Below, piece by piece: positions 1 to 3,909 of a stretch of 5,919 nucleotides of DNA. The position numbers and the translations under genes are program-made. Within the stretch, counting starts at the first letter, position 1. The number at the start of each line of letters is the position of its first letter. The stretch lies in contig JAUZQA010000272.1 of NCBI GenBank assembly GCA_030705665.1, positions 1-5,919 on the forward strand, in the 5' to 3' direction. The notes below the pieces were generated by a model. The model was given only the letters and a program-made list of their open reading frames with translations, was not told the DNA's origin and did not search any database. This DNA comes from Bacillota bacterium. Its GTDB lineage: Bacteria; Bacillota; Bacilli; Bacillales_B; DSM-18226.

Positions 1-50
1 CCGCTTATGCACAACACACTAGCCCATTTTCGCGTGTTTCGAGTACATAG

Positions 51-123
51 GCGGAATCTCTCCGTCTATTTAAGCTATTTTCTAAGCTATTTAAAAATTA
101 AGCGGAATTTGTCCGTCTATTAA
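51..123. repeat. Pair of 22-bp direct repeats 51 bp apart
   Basis: Two near-identical copies begin GCGGAAT and end TCCGTCTATT, at 51-72 and 102-123. Each contains a small inverted repeat, CGGA then 5 nt then TCCG (52-64 and 103-115). Between them TAAGCTATTT occurs twice (71-80 and 83-92). The window opens with CCGCTTA, the inverse of TAAGCGG at 99-105, so a further inverted copy may lie to the left. No coding frame fits. The look is of a dispersed intergenic repeat of Bacillaceae, but the family was not identified. Confidence 0.6.
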
Positions 124-130
124 TCAGCTC

Positions 131-149
131 GGGGATTAACCTGATCCCC
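131..149. repeat. GC-rich hairpin, 6-bp perfect stem
   Basis: GGGGAT (131-136) and ATCCCC (144-149) form a perfect 6-bp stem around a 7-nt loop. TTAAT and ATTAA flank it at a distance and could extend it imperfectly. No T-run follows on either strand, so it is not a standard intrinsic terminator. It lies between the 22-bp repeat pair and the 52-bp array and may belong to the same repeat block. Confidence 0.45.
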
Positions 150-178
150 CAATTAATAAGAAAGCACCCTAGGTGGTT

Positions 179-499
179 GGCTTGTTGGAGGAAGACTCTC
201 TATCCCCGTGGAGTAAAAAAATAGATTATAAGGGAATTGACCTAGTGTCTCAATGCCCTTAAAGTAGAAAAAAAGAATTCAAGGGAATTGATAATGATTC
301 TCGATGCCCTCAGAAGAGAAAAAAGGGATGGGAGGGGAATTGATCGGTCGTCTCGATGCCCATGGAGTAGAAAAAATAGAGCACAAGGGAATTGATCCAG
401 TGTCTCAATGCCCTTAAAGTAGAAAAATTAGATTTTAAGGGCATTGATAATGATCCTCGATGCCCGTAGAGCCGAAATAAGATCTAGTAAGGGAATCGA
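179..499. repeat. Tandem array of ~52-bp hairpin-forming repeats
   Basis: Five full units begin at 230, 281, 333, 385 and 437. A degenerate unit lies to the left (about 179-229) and a half unit to the right (from 489). Each full unit has a left arm close to AAGGGAATTGA, a loop of exactly 9 nt, and a right arm close to TCRATGCCCTT, then an A-rich linker such as GTAGAAAAAA. Arm pairs are 230-240/250-260, 281-291/301-311, 333-343/353-363, 385-395/405-415 and 437-447/457-467. The arms pair at 9 to 10 of 11 positions when G-U pairs are counted. Read on the minus strand, each hairpin is followed after about 8-10 nt by a T-rich stretch, so the array lies downstream of the SDR gene like degenerate terminators in series. 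I see no reading frame through it. Confidence 0.85.
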
Positions 500-653
500 T
501 AAATTTCTATAATACTAACTAAGGTATTTATTATATTTGGAATCTCACAGATTTAGGATGTACCAATAAAATATTGATACGTGTTTTTTACTCGACCTCA
601 TCCGATGTTTGAACCTTATACGAAGGTTGGGCATAAACATGGTTATTCAATAA
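500..653. other. Intergenic stretch without a gene; small hairpins
   Basis: No coding region is visible between the repeat array and the end of the SDR gene. The segment is AT-rich. It contains a perfect hairpin, AACCTT (612-617) with AAGGTT (623-628) around a 5-nt loop, with no T-run on either side. It also contains a terminator-like element listed separately at 560-589. Nothing else could be supported. Confidence 0.5.
560..589 (+). terminator. Possible weak + strand terminator after the repeat array
   Basis: GTA-C-CAATA (560-568) pairs with TATTG-A-TAC (572-580) around a 3-nt AAA loop, with one C/A mismatch. GTG and six T residues (584-589) follow. The stem is AT-rich and therefore weak. 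If real, it would end a + strand transcript coming through the repeat array, since no + strand gene lies upstream. Confidence 0.25.
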
Positions 654-672
654 AGAAAAGTCTGCTTTTCTA
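651..672 (-). terminator. Probable terminator of the SDR gene
   Basis: On the minus strand AGAAAAG (671-665) pairs perfectly with CTTTTCT (660-654) around a 4-nt loop, and TTA follows. The stem overlaps the TAG stop of the SDR gene (672-670). The stem has only two G-C pairs and the T-tract is partly inside it, so termination may be inefficient. Confidence 0.4.
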
Positions 673-1437
673 ATTAAAAATATCACGTTTTACAAATGAG
701 GAACTCATAAAACGCCACATTACTTTTGGTTTTGTTAACCATTGAATATTGGCTCCATTTTTTTGATTCTCCAAAACCCTTTTTGCTAGAAATCTGGTAA
801 CGGGTTCCACTTTATCACCGAGGATGTTATAAATTTTTCTATTTTGCTCATCAAGCGATTTTCTTAAAAAATCCGTTGCCACCATACCAGGGCTTAAGGT
901 GCCAACCTTCACATTCGTATTCTTTGCTTCGAGAGATAGTGAACGGGTGAAGTAACTGATTGCACTTTTGGACGTACCGTAAATAGTCATCTTTTCCCGC
1001 ATCATTCCTTTGCTGCCAAAACCCTCAATGTTGAAAATTTGACCGTTCCCATACTCCAGCATGTGTCGGAAAGCAACGTTGCTTCCATTTAGAACCCCTA
1101 ATAAATTTGTGTGAATAACCTTTTCATATTCCGCTTGTCCCATTTCCCAAAATAGCTTTCGTTCCTGGTCAATTCCTGCATTATTGATCCATATATCTAC
1201 CTTCCCAAAGTTATTTTGGGCATAATCCCACAGCTTTTCTACATCATCTAGTTCCTCCACCTTGGCTGGGAATCCTATTAGATGATCAGGTACGTATTCT
1301 TGAAGGTTAATTAATGCCTTATCCACACTTTCCTGTGTTGTGCCGTTAATGGTAACCTTACAGCCTGCTTTTAAAAATTCCGTTGCCAAACCGTAACCGA
1401 TTCCTCTCGTACTTCCAGTTATCAAAATATGTTTCAA
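670..1437 (-). CDS. SDR family NAD(P)-dependent oxidoreductase (NYC1/NOL-like)
   Basis: This is a 255-residue classical-size short-chain dehydrogenase, a soluble Rossmann-fold oxidoreductase. The cofactor loop is TGSTRGIG at residues 7-14. No acidic residue ends strand beta-2 (ING at 30-32), which together with R11 points to NADP(H). NNAG is at 85-88, the helix-4 Asn at N111, the catalytic YGTSK at 153-157 and the SPGMV loop at 182-186. The usual catalytic Ser region reads NIEGFGS (136-142), so the expected Ser position (139) is Gly and S142 is the nearest Ser. From memory, this pattern and the WINNAG and TNLLG motifs recall plant NYC1/NOL chlorophyll b reductases and their uncharacterised bacterial relatives. 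The substrate is unknown. The start is TTG at 1437, set by a Shine-Dalgarno sequence 7 nt upstream and an in-frame stop just before it. It is transcribed alone, with a possible promoter about 45 nt upstream. Confidence 0.9.
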   Translation of the reverse strand: MKHILITGSTRGIGYGLATEFLKAGCKVTINGTTQESVDKALINLQEYVPDHLIGFPAKVEELDDVEKLWDYAQNNFGKVDIWINNAGIDQERKLFWEMGQAEYEKVIHTNLLGVLNGSNVAFRHMLEYGNGQIFNIEGFGSKGMMREKMTIYGTSKSAISYFTRSLSLEAKNTNVKVGTLSPGMVATDFLRKSLDEQNRKIYNILGDKVEPVTRFLAKRVLENQKNGANIQWLTKPKVMWRFMSSSFVKRDIFN

Positions 1438-1444
1438 TTTTTCA

Positions 1445-1452
1445 CTCCCCTT
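1445..1452 (-). promoter_or_regulatory. Ribosome-binding site fixing the TTG start of the SDR gene
   Basis: On the minus strand AAGGGGAG lies 7 nt before TTG (1437-1435). The in-frame codon at 1455-1453 is TAG, so no earlier start is possible. The first residues after TTG (KHILITG) are the normal beginning of an SDR. Confidence 0.7.
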
Positions 1453-1480
1453 CTAGCAATTGTTAAGTTTTCTTATCCTT

Positions 1481-1486
1481 ATTATA
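1481..1486 (-). promoter_or_regulatory. Candidate -10 box for the SDR gene
   Basis: The minus strand reads TATAAT, a perfect sigma-A -10 hexamer, about 44 nt before the TTG start. No good -35 box sits at 16-18 nt upstream (the bases there are AT-rich without TTGACA), so the call rests on the -10 alone. The gap to the next gene's terminator (1605-1644) is otherwise empty. Confidence 0.4.
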
Positions 1487-1603
1487 GATCTCTCCATATT
1501 GGAATTTTTGGTATGATTATGACAAAATTTTTATCTATTGGATTAAGGTTTAGGCTAAAACAACCCAAAACATGTGGCAGTAAGAAAAAGAGCAAACAGA
1601 ATA

Positions 1604-1644
1604 CAAAAAGACCTGGGGGCAACTGTTAACCTCTATCTCCCAGG
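1604..1644 (-). terminator. Intrinsic terminator of the 283-residue membrane protein gene
   Basis: On the minus strand CCTGGG (1644-1639) pairs with CCCAGG (1617-1612). Two further inner pairs, one of them G-U, give about 8 bp around a 16-nt loop. TC and a run of five T (1609-1605) follow directly. The stop codon of the gene (1635-1633) lies in the loop, so the stem begins inside the last codons. Confidence 0.75.
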
Positions 1645-2484
1645 CTTGTACCTATTTTGGATTGTTTTATAAAGGAACCTTGAAATAAATGTCATTAGGA
1701 AGTATCGAGAACTAGTAATTAAAAATTGTTTGATATTCACTTTTAAGATATCCATTTTTACCAAAGTGATATCAATAATCATATGGCTTAATGGCAATAG
1801 TATCCTATAAAGTAACCCAGTCTTTGAAGAAGTAATAGTAGCGAAAAAAGAGATGATCAAACTGTATAAAGGCACTATTTTAAAATGTTCAGCCCACGTA
1901 AAGAAATATCCACGCCCGAATCGAATATAACGTTTCATTGCAAAAGTATACATTAAAGTAATCCAAACTACATCGGTAGCCAAGTAATGAGCAATTACCA
2001 TTGCCCATCTTTTTTGGGTTGATAGTGCCTTATAAAATCCATCACTTAGATAAAAATATCCATTTAAAAAAACTAGAGTGTACATGGGCTTCCACCAATA
2101 TACTTTATAAATCTTCAATCGTAAAAATAATTTTTCAATACAAAAATAAAAAAGGCTGAAACTGATTTTCCACTTCCAGTTCTTGTTAAATAGAGTTAAA
2201 AAAGTGGATGTAATTGGCACATAAATCGCTTGAGAGAAGATTGCTCCTAAGATTGAATCAAAAACAGGATTTTTCATAATTGATGGTTTGTATTTATAAC
2301 CACGAAATAAATTGAGGGTCGGATACTCAAATAAATACGCAAAACCTATATTTGATAATAGCAAAATCCAAATATCCTTTTGGGTTTTTCGTTTTAACAA
2401 TATCAAAAGCATACCTAAGTGGATACCTGTTAACAACAAAAAAGGAGTTGAATTCTTATTTAAAAGTCTTTTCCGTTTTCTCAT
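1633..2484 (-). CDS. Polytopic membrane protein of unknown function
   Basis: I do not recognise this 283-residue protein. It has a basic N-terminus (RKRKR at 2-6) and about seven or eight hydrophobic segments, near residues 14-30, 37-56, 79-99, 105-122, 132-150, 160-182, 202-219 and perhaps 224-246. It is therefore an integral membrane protein with no signal peptide or attached soluble domain. Features that may be family-specific are EYP (53-55), the polar loop RGYKYKPSI (61-69), SQAIYVP (84-90), IEKLF (116-120), YWWKP (129-133) and HY..TD (166-171). Aromatic residues are plentiful. ATG at 2484 follows a GGTGG ribosome-binding site 5 nt upstream, and a strong terminator covers the stop. It lies 210 bp from trmL and is probably its own transcription unit. 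It could be a transporter, a membrane enzyme or a sporulation protein; the sequence does not decide. Confidence 0.75.
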   Translation of the reverse strand: MRKRKRLLNKNSTPFLLLTGIHLGMLLILLKRKTQKDIWILLLSNIGFAYLFEYPTLNLFRGYKYKPSIMKNPVFDSILGAIFSQAIYVPITSTFLTLFNKNWKWKISFSLFYFCIEKLFLRLKIYKVYWWKPMYTLVFLNGYFYLSDGFYKALSTQKRWAMVIAHYLATDVVWITLMYTFAMKRYIRFGRGYFFTWAEHFKIVPLYSLIISFFATITSSKTGLLYRILLPLSHMIIDITLVKMDILKVNIKQFLITSSRYFLMTFISRFLYKTIQNRYKPGR

Positions 2485-2577
2485 TCATTCCACCATTTTA
2501 CTTTTTGACATTTAATTTTATTATTAGTCATTTGCAAGGAAATTTATTAAACAAACGGCTAGCATCAGTTTAGCAAA

Positions 2578-2696
2578 TTGTGGTAGAATGGTTTTTTTAT
2601 ATAAGCGATGACATGGATAGTTTGGCATGTGTGTGACCAAACAATGTTTGGAACACTGCCCCTCTATGCTTGCAGTCGCAAACCAGATGCCTTTTT
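2578..2696 (+). ncRNA. Candidate short structured RNA in the trmL downstream gap
   Basis: This gap holds no gene but has ordered structure on the + strand. A possible promoter reads TTGTGG (2578-2583), 16 nt, TATAAG (2600-2605). GGCAT (2624-2628) can pair with ATGCC (2687-2691), followed directly by five T. Inside lie a hairpin CCAAAC-AAT-GTTTGG (2637-2651), extended by GTGT/ACAC (2631-2634/2653-2656), and a small one, TTGC-AGTC-GCAA (2670-2681). An alternative partner for CCAAAC is GTTTGG at 2620-2625. The closing stem is only 5 bp and its two arms are about 58 nt apart, so this is a weak candidate. No T-run follows these stems on the minus strand, so they are not an obvious trmL terminator. 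Confidence 0.25.
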
Positions 2697-3165
2697 ATTT
2701 TAAATTGGGATATCCCTGCTGGCGCAAAGCTTCATATACCAATATCGCAGCTGTATTTGAAAGGTTCAGTGAACGAACATGATCATTCATAGGAATCCTC
2801 AAAAAGTGATCTTTATTTGTTTCAAGTAACCCTTTTGGTAACCCCGTTGATTCTTTTCCAAACATAAAATAATGTTCCTTTGATACATCGCTGAAATCAA
2901 AGGATGAATGTGATTCTTCACCAAACGTCTCAATATAGTAAAACTCACCTTGATTTTTTGAAAAAAAGTCATCCAATGAGTCATAATACGTTATGTTTAC
3001 AGAATGCCAGAAATCTAAACCTGCTTGTTTTATCATTTTTTCATCTGTTGAAAAGCCAAGTGGCCGAATTAAATGTAACCTTGTATCGGTTGCGGCACAA
3101 GTACGTGCGATATTGGCAGTATTAGCCGGAATTTCTGGTTGGTATAGTACAACATGTATTGCCAA
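2695..3165 (-). CDS. trmL: tRNA (cytidine(34)-2'-O)-methyltransferase TrmL
   Basis: This 156-residue protein is a full-length minimal SPOUT methyltransferase. It uses S-adenosylmethionine to methylate the 2'-OH of the wobble nucleotide 34 in tRNA-Leu isoacceptors, acting as a cytoplasmic dimer. The whole family pattern is visible: HVVLYQPEIPANT (4-16), the Arg in NIART (R21), LIRPLGF (32-38), AGLDFWH (48-54), FGKESTGLP (102-110), and the knot SAM-binding tail RIPM...RSLNLSNTAA (123-126, 131-140). It is close to Bacillus proteins formerly called CspR. Residue 17 is Ala where the family usually has Gly (NTGNI). The start is TTG at 3165 with AGAGGTGA 6 nt upstream and an in-frame TGA within that site, so no earlier start exists. 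It probably has its own promoter at 3200-3208. Confidence 0.95.
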   Translation of the reverse strand: MAIHVVLYQPEIPANTANIARTCAATDTRLHLIRPLGFSTDEKMIKQAGLDFWHSVNITYYDSLDDFFSKNQGEFYYIETFGEESHSSFDFSDVSKEHYFMFGKESTGLPKGLLETNKDHFLRIPMNDHVRSLNLSNTAAILVYEALRQQGYPNLK

Positions 3166-3171
3166 GAATGG

Positions 3172-3179
3172 TCACCTCT
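3172..3179 (-). promoter_or_regulatory. Ribosome-binding site fixing the TTG start of trmL
   Basis: AGAGGTGA on the minus strand, 6 nt before TTG, is close to the full anti-Shine-Dalgarno complement. Its TGA is in frame with trmL and excludes a longer N-terminus. Translation from TTG gives the expected family start, (M)AIHVVLYQPE. Confidence 0.8.
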
Positions 3180-3199
3180 ATCATTATTTTACCCTCCAA

Positions 3200-3208
3200 A
3201 TTATAGCA
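3200..3208 (-). promoter_or_regulatory. Extended -10 promoter of trmL
   Basis: The minus strand reads TGCTATAAT, an extended -10 (TGn plus a perfect TATAAT). It lies 34 nt before the trmL start. The -35 region is poor (CTGAAT at 16 nt spacing), which is typical for extended -10 promoters. The TG falls inside a 12-bp-period direct repeat of AATATGC (3206-3212 and 3218-3224). Confidence 0.55.
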
Positions 3209-3259
3209 TATTGTTATGCATATTCAGTATGATATGGGGTATTCTAGCGTATTAACGAT

Positions 3260-3736
3260 TTAACCGATAAAGGTTTTCTTCGAGTGATCATTATTCTTTG
3301 TCTTTATTTCCCGGTCAATTACACGAAGCAACAGCGCCGTCACTAATATGTAGATCAAATCTAAAAATGCCACCATCATTTGCGCGGAATTTGGCTGTAA
3401 CATGACTCCTAACATGGCACCCATCATTCCGCCCATAATGCCTGCCATTATTCCCTCAAGAGAAGCCAACAGAGAAATTGCTCTTCCGGTTATATACCCC
3501 GCAATCATACCAATTGAAACAGAAATAATAATAGGGGACGTTAAATCCATATCTTTTGCATAGATACCAAGAATAATCCCCAAAGCAATACTAGCCATCA
3601 TTGAATTTGTCATACTAATGATCATGCCTGCCATGGAAGAAATTTGTTTTCTGTTCATGTGGGTAGTATAAACCACAATAATAGAGATAAGAAAAATCAA
3701 CGTCATACTCACCGAAAAAAGCACTTTGCCCTTCAC
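3260..3736 (-). CDS. Methionine- and glycine-rich small membrane protein, divergent from copA
   Basis: I do not recognise this 158-residue protein. It has four or five hydrophobic segments (about 5-23, 34-60, 67-92, 95-113, 118-138) and a charged, probably cytoplasmic tail (RVIDREIK..., 138-158). Eighteen residues are Met (11%). Six lie in one segment at 97, 101, 104, 105, 108 and 112, interleaved with Gly at 95, 99, 102, 103, 106 and 110, a glycine-zipper pattern for tight helix packing. A second zipper is G76-G80-G84. E94 begins the Met-rich helix. Thioether sulphurs bind Cu(I), and copA is divergently transcribed 173 bp away, so a copper role is possible but unproven. The GTG start at 3736 has AAGGAAGG only 2 nt upstream, closer than usual; GTG at 3724 (residue 5) is an alternative. 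A plain ATG at 3738 meets a stop at once. Confidence 0.75.
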   Translation of the reverse strand: MKGKVLFSVSMTLIFLISIIVVYTTHMNRKQISSMAGMIISMTNSMMASIALGIILGIYAKDMDLTSPIIISVSIGMIAGYITGRAISLLASLEGIMAGIMGGMMGAMLGVMLQPNSAQMMVAFLDLIYILVTALLLRVIDREIKTKNNDHSKKTFIG

Positions 3737-3909
3737 ATCCTTCCTTAATCTTACCCTTAGATATATATGTTAATGACAGCTTTATTCATGTTATTCTTTT
3801 TTGATTTAGTAGTTGTCCATTATTTTAAGATTAATCTGCAGGAAATTTGAATAAATGGGATTTTCGATTAATAAAATAGTTCAAAAAAGCAGTGTGGTGG
3901 AAAAATCTT
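3737..3909. promoter_or_regulatory. Divergent intergenic region controlling copA and the Met-rich gene
   Basis: The promoters of both divergent genes should lie in these 173 bp. For copA the best match is TTGAAT (3847-3852), a long 19-nt spacer and TAAAAT (3872-3877). A long spacer with a weak -35 is typical of activator-dependent metal promoters, but no MerR-type palindrome is clear. A perfect 10-bp palindrome AGATTAATCT lies at 3828-3837, just upstream of that -35. No TACCC...GGGTA CsoR-type site or TACAnnTGTA cop box is present; a lone TACCC at 3752-3756 has no partner. The copA ribosome-binding site is a modest GGTGG at 3896-3900. Confidence 0.4.

Noticed and set aside
131..149. GGGGAT/ATCCCC hairpin as a terminator
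   Set aside because: No T-run follows on either strand, and no gene ends close to it.
179..499. CRISPR array
   Set aside because: The period is 51-52 bp, copies differ in most parts, the only variable segments are about 9-nt loops and short linkers, and there are no uniform repeats with unique 30-40-nt spacers or nearby cas genes.
612..628. AACCTT/AAGGTT hairpin as a terminator
   Set aside because: No T-run follows it on either strand.
1429..1629. 66-codon + strand frame starting at 1429
   Set aside because: It covers the SDR start, its promoter and the terminator of the opposite gene, has no ribosome-binding site worth the name, and its product is low-complexity at the end (Lys/Ser-rich).
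2312..2573. Two overlapping + strand frames (67 and 73 codons)
   Set aside because: They lie opposite the N-terminal part of the membrane protein gene and mirror its hydrophobic codons; no independent support.
3148..3158. TACAACATGTA as a CopY-type cop box
   Set aside because: The half-sites are separated by 3 nt instead of 2, and the site lies inside trmL codons, not in a promoter.
2799..3232. Frames on both strands over trmL (61, 73 and 79 codons)
   Set aside because: They are shadows of trmL, whose own frame has every family motif.
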